NCBI GenBank assembly: GCA_014925825.1
Contig: JACGCK010000052.1
Span: 124,001-188,000 of the forward strand
Origin: Pholiota molesta
Taxonomy: Eukaryota > Basidiomycota > Agaricomycetes > Agaricales > Strophariaceae
Length of the DNA: 64,000 nt
Reading direction: 5' to 3'
This document shows positions 23,741-34,390 of this stretch, one piece after another (the stretch's first letter is position 1; each line of letters starts with the position of its first letter). The translations under genes were made by a program, and so were the position numbers. The notes beneath the pieces were generated by a model. That model saw only the letters and a list, made by a program, of their open reading frames with translations. It searched no databases and was not told the DNA's origin.

Positions 23741-25252
23741 TCAGATTTTTGGTCGATAATTCACCCATCCAAGTTGTTCCAACGTCCAGCCGTACACCTG
23801 TCCCGTCTTCTCGTCGACTTTGTTGCAAATGCGTTCACCCCTGTCCAGCGCCCATATCTTGGCAAGATCCTCCTCCGAAATGTTAGGAATCTGCGAGAGA
23901 ACGGCTTTAGTATCACAAAAGACTACAGTAGTCACATTCACTTACGGCGAGATTTTCTTTCTGCCTTTCGCTGTTCTCGCTCTTGGGAACAATAATGGTG
24001 CCGCGGGAAAGATGCCAGGCGAGGATCACCTGTGTAGGTGTAACTTTGTACTTCTCCGCGAGGCTTACTATCAATGGATCGTTGCGCACAGCCGAATACC
24101 CTGTAAATAGTTTGAAGTCGTCTCCATAAGCTGTTCCGAAAAAAAAGAAAACCGAGAGGCTTACCACTAGGAGTATACGCTGTGATGGTGATACCTTTCT
24201 TTCTGCAATATTCCCGGAGCTCGTTCTGGGCGAGATAAGGGTGTAATCTGGACGAAAATTGCGACCAGATTATCACCATGAATAGAACAATCGGGATATC
24301 CAGACTACTCACTCGACTTGATTGGTCGCCGGAACCACTTTTGCAGTCTTGAGAAGCTGCTCGAGCCTGCGACAATATATTAACTTGTTCCACGACATGA
24401 AACGAAGCAAGCCTCACGTCTTGATCGAGAAGTTACTGACACCAATGGATCTGACCTTTCCAGTATCCAGAAGCTTCTCTATTTCAGCCCAAGACTGATT
24501 GAAGTTAACTTCGTCAGTTGTTTTGACTGTTCCATCAGGATTTAACGGTGTCCCATTGCAATCAGCTAAATTTATGGTCATTGTATGATCTTCTCGGAAA
24601 ATAGAAAAGCCATCTATCGAACCTCCGTAAAAGACGGCTTGCGGCCAGTGCATGAGGTACTATCGGAATCATCAGCGAACTGCGACTAAAGAGACATGAT
24701 AATGCGATGCCACTTACAAGGTCGATATAGGTTCCCAAATTCTCCAGACTCTTTTCAAACGATTCACGGACACGGCCATGATGGTCCCAACTGCCAACAT
24801 AAATTTCTGCATTCAAATTTGAACAGAGCACTTACGGAAGCTTGGTTGTCACAAAAACCTCTTCTCTTGGAATTCCAGAAGCCCTGATAGCCTCTCCAAC
24901 GGCCTTTTCAGTACCTATGTCATCGTGTGAGTACAAACAGGATCATGCAATAGCCTTCATAGTACTTACCATATCCTTGAGCAGTATCAATGTGACGGAA
25001 ACCATTCTGCAGATAACGGTGCTGATGAGGCTTATCGTCAAAGAATATAGATTAGCACCGCTTACGTTCAGTGCAGATAAGATCCAATCTTTGACTTTTC
25101 CCTGAGCTTCGGGTTCCGCAGGCGCCCATGAGCCACTGCCTAAGAGTGACACTACCGTCAAGATTTGGCTCGTCTCAGGAGAGATGTTAGTGCTCACCAA
25201 TGGCCGGAACTTCGACTCCGTTGTTGAACTTAACTTTGGGAATGTTGGCCAT
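23741..25252 (-). CDS. aldo-keto reductase, NAD(P)H-dependent
   Basis: Reduces aldehydes or ketones to alcohols with NAD(P)H in the cytosol; substrate unknown. Ten exons: 25198-25252, 25066-25139, 24970-25006, 24836-24914, 24718-24790, 24418-24659, 24313-24366, 24165-24247, about 23946-24130, 23741-23890. Start is [19 protein letters not shown]; all introns are about 50-60 bp GT-AG. The catalytic tetrad is visible: Asp and Tyr in HIDTAQGYG, Lys in VTTKLP, His in LMHWPQA. Family blocks [22 protein letters not shown] and [20 protein letters not shown] are present. In exon 9 the acceptor could also lie at TTTACAG, which would drop about 10 residues. Length is about 320 aa, typical for the family. 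A broken copy of its first exon lies just upstream. Confidence 0.9.
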
Positions 25253-25396
25253 GATATTGATGGGGGGTGTCTGTAAGCGCGACTCTCGTAGGATTGCGAC
25301 CTATCATCCCCCGCCGGCTTTAATAGCTCTGGCAGAGTGAGAAGAAGTAAGTACCACCCCACAAGATGAGTCAAGATCTTACTAACCATTGCTCAC

Positions 25397-25455
25397 CGAT
25401 GGTCGGAACCTCTGACTTGGATGTCGAACTTTAAATTGGGAAGGCAGCTAGCCAT
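25397..25455 (-). pseudogene. relic duplicate of the aldo-keto reductase first exon
   Basis: Matches exon 1 of the downstream reductase (25198-25252) from its ATG to its GTGAGC donor, with several indels that destroy the frame. The 5' flank is also duplicated (TGTAAGCGCGA at about 25271 and 25473). Nothing resembling later exons follows. It looks like a local tandem duplication of promoter plus first exon, about 205 bp apart. Confidence 0.6.
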
Positions 25456-25499
25456 ATCGGTGTAGAGTGTTTGTAAGCGCGATTGCAGAACAGTCATTC

Positions 25500-26730
25500 C
25501 CACAATCTCCAATTATATTACTCCGAATTATCAGCGCGTTGATATCAAATGCACGTCAGGAGACTCAGAACGGTCCGCAAAGCCTCTGCTAGCCGCTGGG
25601 GGCGCGCGGTGCGCGCCGTGGGCCGACCAATAAGGTATATGCTTGTCGCAGCCAATCACCCTACGCTAGCCTACGCTATTGTCTTCCGTAAAAAGTGTTG
25701 TTCTTTTGTATACTAACTTGGAAATTGTATTATTCCACCATCGCCATTTACAGGAAGTATGACGTCATCGGCCGCTAAAATTGGGTCCCGGGATGAGGGA
25801 TGTCCTGGACGCCCTTGTGTTTCTTTTTGGCAATAACAGTTTGACATTCTACTGCCTTTAAATACGGCTGCTTTGACTACCTCCAAACGCACAAAGGGAT
25901 TAGACTCTAAAGACTTGTACAATAAATTGCACATGGTCTAGGTATCGAGTATATGTAAATTGAACATCGCGGGATGGGGGATCATTGCTATTACCCAAAC
26001 AAACAATTAATATTTATTAGAAGACCCAGTACAATCTTCATGACATCGAGGCGGTTCGAATGAGCGGGAAGGGCGGGTTCATTCGTGTACCTATTTTCTG
26101 AAGAGACAGACCACATATGTCGTATTTACGAAGGCTGGGCATAATGGGATGCGCGAAACAGAAACTGGAAGCTTTACAACGATTATAATAGGAAAAGTCC
26201 GAGCCAAGCAGGGTATATAGGACAGAGCAAGAGCATGGTATGTATGTTATATATAATATATGGGTAGAAGAACACCTAAAAACCAAAATAACAGAAATGA
26301 ACGGAAAAAAGGATGCAGGCTAACTTAATTACAATAGGAAATATAAAAATAAAAGCTGAACATGTAAGAAAGAAAACTGTCCGTAAGAAAACAACAAAAA
26401 TGAGGCAAATAGGGAATAATTGAATTTCATTAGAAAAAGCAACGATGATACGCCAGAGCGAGGAAATATGATTATTGCCATCGCGTCATTTGTGACGTCA
26501 CAGAATTATGTATTTTGGTTTTCGTTTGATGAGGCGTTGGGCTTGGCGATCCGTCCGAAGATTTGAGAGGGCTATAGCGACAGGCACGGCTAAGAAATGG
26601 TATATAGCGCCTTTGGGCACCAGCTCATTTTCGAAGCTCTTGCCTATCCATCGCTCTGGCCCCAATGGCAAACAACTGGTGCGCCCCAACCAGTCCGCAG
26701 CCCACGGAAGGAGCGAGGGAGGGTGCCGGA
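25500..26730. other. intergenic region, no supported gene
   Basis: Contains a short GC-rich tract (25590-25620) and A-rich low-complexity DNA (26270-26460). Frames present are short, without family motifs. The right part is probably 3' flank of the phosphatase gene. Confidence 0.5.
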
Positions 26731-27508
26731 TCAGGACGTGAAACGGCGGGCGACGGGCGGTCTGCGCGTAGCGACTTCGTATTCCTGCAGGGCACGCACG
26801 AAGCCGGAATTGGGTTTGACGCACGCGCGCTTGCGGCGCACGAGCGCGTAGGCGGCATCGAAGGTCATCCCGTGCTGGCGAATGAGGTAGGCGATAACGA
26901 TGGCTGGGGAGCGCGAAACACCCTGTAAGAAATGGCAAACGGTTAGTTACATTTGTGCAGAGTCGAAGAAGCGCAAAGATGAACGCATGGGTCAGGCACC
27001 AGGGACGGTGTGCCACCCCCGACCCCGAAATCCGGTCCCGGCTGAGTGTGGACTCTGGGTTGCTCGCCGTGTCCGTCACAATTTCGATGACGGGGCCCAC
27101 CAGCGACGAATATTGTACACATTGCCACATAATCATATAAACGCAAGGACTAACCTGCTGACAGTGCACGAGCACATTCCAGCCTGCTCTGAGGGCCATG
27201 TCGATGTAAGTGCACGCATTTTCGAGATACGGGCGGATGTCGACGCTGCGCTCGTCCATGATTTCAATCTTGTAGCAGGTGAAGCCGTCCTTTTCAGAGA
27301 GCGGGAGCCACGGCACATCGAGCACCTGCACGAGGTGGCTTATGTGGTGCGAGCGCAACAGGGCGGGGTCCTGTACGGCGGAGAGAGAGCCGAGCCAGAG
27401 AGCGCCTGTCTGGCCTCCGGAGGGTATCTGCGTAGGAGCGAGAACCTGGTGCATGGGTGTGCACATGGCCTGCATAACCTCGGGGGGAAGATTGTCGAAC
27501 CTAATCAT
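26731..27508 (-). CDS. dual-specificity protein phosphatase
   Basis: Removes phosphate from phospho-Tyr/Ser/Thr (or related substrates) through a cysteine intermediate. Two exons, 27155-27508 and 26731-26922, join at the active site: exon 1 ends VLVHCQQ and exon 2 begins GVSRSPAIVIAYLIR, together giving the H-C-x5-R signature. The general-acid Asp is in KIEIMDERSVDI. Helical region MTFDAAYALVRRKR and a C-terminal FVRALQEYE complete a single DSP domain of 181 aa with no extra domains. Start is the first Met of the open frame (MIRFDNLPPE). The nearest TATA-like box lies about 600 bp upstream near 28105, so an untranslated first exon is possible. A 289-codon frame on the opposite strand is a shadow. 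Confidence 0.88.
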
Positions 27509-28693
27509 GGTAAGAAGTGGAAGTTGGGCGTATGTCGGGAGAAGGGTGTTAGCGCTGGAGCTCGCGTCGAAGTCAGGTCGTGGGCAGGATGCAAGAACTT
27601 TTATAGGTATGTCCTTTGTGTTTCAAAGAAAATCCCGGATTCGCGAGATTACTTCTCTGGCCGCGAAAGGGGTGGGAGAAGGTGGACCTGTCGAACAGTG
27701 GTGCGGAATGTTAGCGAGTGTCGACACGGACATACAAGGATCGCCGGAAGTGTACGTAGAAAAAGATGACAAGAAATGTGCATCTGCTAGTATGGCGTGT
27801 GTAGATATTCCGCACAGCGAGCAATGGGGCTCCGCGCCAGGAGAGATGGAACGAAACACGTGCAGCGTTCAACGTCACTCACCTGAAATTTATTCGCGCC
27901 GCGATCGCGGTGCGGGAGTGGAGCCGGATATTGATGCGTATGGAGAACGCGCAGCAGATACCATTCACTCACGGCGAGCAAGGCAAGTATCGGGGTCGGT
28001 CAGCTCAATGAGCAAAAATAAGTGACGACCGATGCTCGAAGAGGGCTGGGTAGTGTATTCAAGTTGGGTCTTGAGTCCTATGGTCTAGACGCGTCAAGGT
28101 GCATACTTATATACCCTTTTCCTTGCCTCTCTTTCTCCACAGACTCTGCATGATAGAATAACATCAAATCCACAAAGAACAATCCTAGAGGAACGAACTT
28201 CAATTTTGGCCATGCCGGCGTGGATTGAGGTGAAATCTGGTGAAATTCTCAGCTAAATCGTAATCTAGGAACGACAACAACACTGACCTTATGTCCGCAC
28301 ATGAACATCTAAGTATGCGATTGTAGCGACATTTGCTGATCGCGGTTGCTAAAATTATACTGTTCTTCCCGACCCCTTCTTTCTTGCTTCTCTCAATGGA
28401 TAGCGGTCGAGACCATCGTCTGTCCTCTATGTTTGTCGCAGACTCGGAGGCTGAGAGAGTATATTTATGCCCGCGAAGCATAACGCAATACCTGCAAAAG
28501 GAAGTTAAGGATTGAGAGCGATCATAATCAAATCATTACATTATTGCAGTTCCTTGTCGGGAGAAGTAAATGAACTTCGAATTCCCTGATGACTTTCCAA
28601 ACTCCCTGATGAGTCTGATCCAGGTGTACTTGCTGTTGATGGCGATTTGCCCAGCCTATGGGAGCTTATACACAAGCGAGCCCACCGTCAGTA
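27509..28693. other. intergenic region left of the transposon
   Basis: Probably upstream region of the phosphatase gene (minus-strand TATATAAG near 28103-28112). No frame has recognisable protein features. Confidence 0.45.
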
Positions 28694-28717
28694 CAGTTGC
28701 GGACAAGCAAAGACATC
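28694..28717 (+). repeat. left terminal inverted repeat of the transposon
   Basis: Begins CAGTTGCGGACAAGC directly after the TA at 28692-28693 and pairs with 31735-31758, one mismatch in 24. Confidence 0.9.
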
Positions 28718-28900
28718 AATGATGTTATCTTGGCAACCGATTTTTTTAGCGACTAACCGAGGCCAGATTCGGGCTTGGACAGTCAGATAGAGCCTAAAAA
28801 CGATTTTTTTGTATTTTTCCCACGACTTTTTTGGTACGCCAAAATTTTGAGCAAAATTTTTCAAAAGTTAGAGTCAGAAATCGGTATCTTATCAGTCTGA

Positions 28901-31461
28901 TCAGTTGAGTACAGCCTCTAACGACATCATCGCCCGTGCAGAAACCTGTCTATGCTGCTTCTGCTTGCGAACAGCCCATGCGGCGGCATTACCAGTCAAT
29001 CCGAGGCGATAAGCGCTTAAATCTCCAAGATCGGTTGATAAAGCGGCGGATTACTTCTGTGGGGCACGATTCAAGGTACTGTCGGGCTGTTTCTTTGGCG
29101 ATTTGGAATGTTTTCTTCTCCACCTCACGATAACGGTACTTGCACCAGCCCCAATACTTGATGGAAGAAATGAAGATTAGTAAAGAATTGTCTGGAAATC
29201 AGAGTGCGTACCATTTCAATCGGATTCAATTCACAGTGGAATTTCGGAAGGAAGATACACTCGTGTCCACGGCTCCTAATGTACGTTTCAAGCATTGATT
29301 CTTGATTTTTAAAGTCGTCTTGCTGACTGAGTAATCGGGCCATGCAGCAATCCTGGTTCTCGATTGGACAGACGGGAGCACATTTTGTACGAAGGTGAGA
29401 AACCTTGAATCCGCGTTCTTCAAGAACTCGCTGAAGGCCTTTAGGTCTACCGTCAGGGAGCGTCATAGTCTGGACCCTTCCGCGCAATGCCTCAGTTGGG
29501 TTTGAGTCAGGAATAATGGTGTCTCGCTGAACACGCTGCTTCCCGCCATCTGATTTGTTCATCTCGAAGGCCCTCAAAGCGTTAGGTGGTAGAGAAGCAT
29601 GGGCAGAGGACTGGTCGAAGATGAAAAGAGATTGTTTATTTGGATGAGCGGCTTCAAAGATATCGATGGCGTCGACCATCTGTTTGAGGAGCTGTTGAGT
29701 ATCCCACCATGGGTCTCCATTCGATCCAGGGTAGATAACTTTCATTGAGTCTCTAAGAACATTTCCGTCGGCATCGACTAAGATCAGACGTCCCGTTATG
29801 GGGTTGATAAATGCTGAGGCATGGATAAGTCGCCCACGCCCTTTTTTTCGGAGAGGTTGTTCACCTGGACGGAGCCAAGCGCTGCTTTTCTGCTCATTGC
29901 CGTGAAAGGTACTTTCGTCGTGGAAATTTGCAATAATCTCTCGCTCACCAGGTTGAAGATTCGGCTCGACACGCTCCAGATCAGGTCCTTCAAAGTGAAC
30001 CATCCGTGCTTCGTATTTCGCCATCAACGGAAGAAAGACCTCTTGACAATATTTTACCACATCTGCTCGTTCATGGCCATCCATATAAACGCCCTTCTTT
30101 ATCAACGTGTGCCGCCATCCAAGCTTGATCAACCAACGGCGAGCAGTTCGGATACATAATGGGTGCTGAGTTGTTATTCCAAGGTTTGCCAGGATCGTCG
30201 TGTTGAGTGCGATTTGAAATTTCTTTGGAGTGACCTCCCCTGTCGGTAAGCTTGTAAGATAATCGAGGGAGGCTTTCTTGACATTTTCATCTTGCAGAAG
30301 TGTTCGGGCATTTTTGTAACCGCCGCGATGCTCGACCGGGAGTTGCTCGAATGTCTGATAATGGCAAGCAAGTGCACGGACTCGTCTCGCAAACCACACA
30401 CCATCTCCAGGATGCCATTGTCGTGCGATCTCCATACTGGCAGCAATACGTGAAGTTCCCTTCAGTCGGAGTGTCGCAAAATTGGAGAGGATCATTAATT
30501 GATTTATCTGGGATAATGAGAAGGTGCGATAACGTTTCTTGAGGTCGTCCTGGATTTGCTTCCTCAGCACACCCCAATCGCGCACTTCCGTCGACGTGCC
30601 CTGCACTCCCAGATCCAACTCATGCTCCCATTCCTCTTGCACTTCCTCGCTTTGATTGGGCTCGCCGGATTGATCATGAGCTTGATCGTCAGGATTGTCG
30701 TTGTCTGGCTCCCACTCGTCATCTATCTCAAGATCGTCCCGTTGCAGATTAGGTTCAGGAGTCAGGGATGGTGTTGGTGTTGTCGCAGGAATACTGGCCT
30801 GATCAGAGGCCTCGCCATCGTTTGGCTCAATGATTTCAACGCCGGACGAGCTGATGCTGGAAAGATCACTGCGATCGGATACACGGCGGATTTTGGGGAT
30901 CAATGGAGCTGGATTGGACGACGTCGATGGTGTGGCAGGCTGTGAATTAAAGAAGGTATCGAGTGTTGCTTGATTTTTCCATGACTTTTGATGACGCTGA
31001 CGAGTTCGAAGAGATTTGCTCATTACATCGGGACCCTTTCCATAAGTCTTGGGCCGTCCGAGTCCTAATTAATACAATTACTGAGTTTTTATACAATAAA
31101 CATTGGCTACTAACCAACCTTTCACAGCTCTTAGTTTGCGCACCAGATCAGGCGGGATCCAATCAGTATCTTTGGGATCTCGTTCCATCGCCATCAGTGC
31201 AAATTTGACTCCAATATCTTCATCGTCTAAGTCCGGAAACTCGCCGTCCTCGCATTCTTCGTCTGTTTCCTTGTCAAGTCCAATATCAGATTCGTAATCG
31301 CTTATGCTTCCCATTTGGCGATTGGGACGTGAAGTTTCTTGCGCAGTAGATGTCTCTGGAGCATCGGATGTCGTATCAAGTTGAGTAGGAGGCTGGGGAA
31401 CATGTTGTTGAGGTGATTTTCGTGACTTTTTTCGTGGCCGGCCTTGTCGTCGGGTCGACAT
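28901..31461 (-). CDS. DDE transposase (C-terminal frameshift)
   Basis: Exons 31119-31461, 29212-31064 and 28901-29156. Start is chosen at MSTRRQGRPRKKSRK (31461); an in-frame Met nine codons upstream is possible. Exon 1 is acidic and basic low complexity, and exon 2 opens GLGRPKTYGKGPDV. DDE residues are visible: Asp in NFHDESTF, Asp in FIFDQSSAH, Glu in HCELNPIEM followed across the intron by YWGWCKYRYREV. The frame reaches FINRSWRF, then a shift near 29014-29022 is needed to continue with SAYRLGLTGNAAAWAVRKQK and a stop at 28901. Unshifted, translation stops at 28989. A two-base loss would explain it. The catalytic core is intact, so activity is not excluded. Confidence 0.85.
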
Positions 31462-31887
31462 TGTTGATTTTCTGTGGGAGCAGGACAAAGAGTTATCGAT
31501 GAGATTTTTTACAGCTAGATAGTACTTGATGAGATCTATCTAAAAATGAATTTCCCGAGATTTTAGCGAATTTTTTTTGGTACGCCAAATTTTTTGGGGT
31601 AAAAATTTCCCAAGTGCAAGATAAAAAAATTCTAATGCTGTAACTATCTTTATTGGTTCATAACCTATCTATTCCGACGGTTTTCAGTACATTCTGAATT
31701 TTTCCCATGCCCCCAGAAGTCATCCATCAAAGTGGATGACTTTGCTTGTCCGCAACTGTATCCGACTTCGAATCCGGATCAGCAGAAGCACTTTTGACAT
31801 GAAGCGCTTTGACATGGCATTGCGGCGTATTAGCGTGGCAGCTCGTTCCTTTCTTGAGTAAGTCCAAGCCTCGAATAAGTATCGTTA

Positions 31888-32271
31888 CGGTTGACCGCTG
31901 GGCTCAGGTCTAATATCAGCACCAAATCATGAATCCGCACCGCGTCTTCGACTGATGGGGTACCCTCTAGTTGATTTGGTGCCAAAGGGTGCTTATGGGG
32001 TCCTTCCCGTTACCTGATACCATGTTTTTCAATGTGGTGCATATAGCAGAGGAAGTGAAATCCCGAGCTTGAAATAATATAAGATAATCTCTTCAATGTC
32101 AGAAACCTCTCATGGGATCAATAAATGCAAGGAACTATGAATCTTACGGTGTATTTGATTGTCTTTCATGATTTCGAATTATTATGGCTAATGTGACGGA
32201 TCGTGGTAACTTTCGGAGAAAGAAATTTCGGCAGAAACGGCACTGCAGCAGACCTGAGCCCAGTGGTCCAG
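31888..32271. mobile_element. small TIR element (MITE-like), family 1
   Basis: Left end CGGTTGACCGCTGGGCTCAG at 31888 follows a TA. A matching inverted end (AGACCTGAGCCCAGTGG) lies at 32250-32268. No reading frame is present. It abuts a second element with the same end type. The exact right boundary is uncertain by a few bases. Confidence 0.5.
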
Positions 32272-32294
32272 TCGACCACTGGGCTCAGGTCTGC
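32248..32294. repeat. perfect 21-bp palindrome with 5-bp spacer
   Basis: Arms 32248-32268 and 32274-32294 are exact complements around the spacer CAGTC. Each arm contains CTGGGCTCAGGTCT, the core of the flanking TIRs, so it is best read as two element ends facing each other. Confidence 0.85.
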
Positions 32295-32692
32295 ATTGGG
32301 AAGTCAGATAAGCCCATAACCGATATATCTACATTTTTGGAACCCGGATGAGCACCAAAATCTGGCGCCTCAAAGCAAAAAGACGGTCTGATCACACTTT
32401 TCTTGTCTTGCATTCACTCCGCGCGCTACCTCGATGACTTGAACTTGACGCTTCGATGCCGAGTGCGACCAAACACACATAGATGTATTAATTAAATTTA
32501 CTCCCAATGAGCCATTCAAAGAGAAGACTGAATAAGGGTAACTAACTGTATTCTTCCTGGGCCCTTGGCTGTTAGCTATAGTTTATATATGTAACAATGA
32601 AGCCTGATGTAATTCAAATGCACATACAACATAGCTAGAAAGAGTAGAACATATGTGTAGTTGAAGAGGCCTCACATCCTGACCCATAAGTA

Positions 32693-33678
32693 TAGAGGTG
32701 TACAAATTTATTTGACCGCATATAACGACTTATAATAATACTATATCATACCTACATTGAATTTAAGAAGTTATAATCATACTTTGCAGGTGGAAATGAA
32801 TTATGGGGAGGTGAAACATGCCATAGACGTCTAAAAGACGTATTTTGCCTGTATAATTGCACATAGATGGCCCATAAATATGTAAACCAGGGATACAATA
32901 GCTCTCGTGATTACCTACAGAATGAGATAGGCCGTAAGAATTTTGAATGAATGTGTGGATAGATATTGTAAAAACGTTCAAATACATTCGTTCGCCTGAA
33001 CCGCGCTCGCATTCGATTCGACATGCACAACTTCATACCACCGTGCCCGCATTCGCTCCACCGTGCTCGTTTGCCGTGCTCGCATTCGTTCCACTCCGCT
33101 CAGCCGCGCTCCCTTGGTCTCACATTCGATTCGCCGCCTCTGGTTCGTCGCGCCGCATTAGCATTCGACTCGCTTCGCTCAAGATCCACGCCGCGCTGGG
33201 CTCATTTTACACCGCGCACTCAATCATAGTTGCGACGCTGCTATGTTTTCAGCTTCGTTTCTTCGTCCTGTAATCGTTCCAGTTCGATTCGCTCGTATCC
33301 CAAGGCCTCGCCGCGCCCGCCAGTGCCGCGTCGAACCTTAGCGCCGCTCGCACCATTTTTCGTCGTGCACGGATTTATTAATTTCCCGACGAGTTTCCGT
33401 TCAATTCGCGCCGTTTTTACTTCGCATTCCTCCAGAGGTTCAGGACTTCGACTCCAGCGCTCATCCTTTGCGGATCGACTCGTTCCGACGCTCGACCGTA
33501 TGAACTCGCACCACGTCAACCATTTTCAGCAACCGCCGCGCTCTCACTCCGCCGTGCTCCCTTGGTCCATCCATTGCCCCAGCATTGGTATTCGTTTCTC
33601 CGCGCTTGTATTCGATATAGTTATGATATAATATCATTATACGACATTACAAGCAGTTAAATAAATTTGTACACCCTA
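32693..33678. mobile_element. nested 986-bp TIR element, family 2
   Basis: Ends TAGAGGTGTACAAATTTATT (32693) and, inverted, TAGGGTGTACAAATTTATT (ending 33678) match loosely over about 55 bp. TA lies outside each end (32691-32692, 33679-33680). No transposase frame is present. The interior is mostly the CATTCG-type repeat tract described separately. Confidence 0.6.
32985..33625. repeat. degenerate C-rich short repeats (CATTCG, CGCGCTC words)
   Basis: Words such as GCATTCGATTCG, CGTGCTCG, CCGCGCTCCCTTGGTC and CACCGTGCC recur irregularly over about 640 bp. Two long plus-strand frames here are by-products of this composition. It lies wholly inside the family 2 element. Confidence 0.6.
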
Positions 33679-34390
33679 TATACACAGTGCTATGCATCAA
33701 CACAAGCGTTTTTTATAGCAGGGGAGGAGGTGCACAGGCATATACCTTAAGCACATGAAGACTCTTATTTTAAGATAGGGAGAAATTTATCTATACTACA
33801 TTGAGTATTATTTCTCTTAGTTATAGCTCTCCAGGCTTTGACAGAAGTTACCCATGGGGAGATCTATAAGGTGTATATATTCGCTTAAAATGCTGCATAA
33901 CACTCCAATATACTATATGTGTATATACTCCAAAATGCGAGAGGAACGAGGGGCAACGGACGCAGTTAGAGCCCATTCTCAATAGGCAGGAGGGCGGCAC
34001 ATGCGCGCGCATCAGGCGACGGAGCGCGCACCCTATTTACTATTTAGGCAATGTCCCACCAAGAGTGGAATGTTGATGATATTATATTCTGTAGGCATCA
34101 TATAGTCATCTATACACAAGCATCCTTGTAAACACTTGTAAAACTTAACAAGCAAGTCTTGGAAACGGACGTGATACGCTTGAAGCACGCTCAGAGCGCA
34201 GATTCGGCGCAGACACGGCGCGTCTGGGTACAGAGATGAGATTACGTAATACAATAAGGGGTGTCACATTATCCATATATATACCATCTAGCAAGGACCC
34301 CATCATTCAAAGAAGCGATCAGTTTGTACAAAAACCTGTGGGAATCCGCGAGTTGATGCAGACATTAGACCTGAGCCCAGGGGTCAACCG

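Larger units (their letters stand above)
28694..31758 (-). mobile_element. 3,065-bp DNA transposon with 24-bp TIRs and TA target duplication
   Basis: The ends are inverted repeats: CAGTTGCGGACAAGCAAAG at 28694 and its complement ending at 31758. Including the next five bases, 23 of 24 positions match. Both ends are flanked by TA (28692-28693 and 31759-31760), as expected for TA-targeting cut-and-paste elements of the Tc1/mariner kind. The interior carries one minus-strand transposase gene. A 14-bp subterminal word TTTGGTACGCCAAA occurs near both ends (28830 and 31576). The near-perfect TIRs suggest fairly recent insertion. Confidence 0.9.
32270..34390. mobile_element. second TIR element of family 1, carrying a nested element
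   Basis: The right end, read inverted, starts CGGTTGACCCCTGGGCTCAG and is followed by TA (34391-34392). It pairs with the left end at 31888 with one mismatch in about 27 bases, and more loosely with the internal end at 32274. No transposase is inside, so this is non-autonomous. Alternatively one 2.5-kb element spans 31888-34390 and the middle palindrome is a third insertion. Confidence 0.5.

Noticed and set aside
26900..27769. 289-codon plus-strand frame
   Set aside because: It lies antisense to the phosphatase exon and intron, has no family motif, and crosses intron sequence. The minus strand carries the HCxxGxxR phosphatase with proper splicing.
32947..33631. Plus-strand frames of 108 and 133 codons
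   Set aside because: They arise from the CATTCG/CGCGCTC repeat tract inside a TIR element; composition is repeat-driven.
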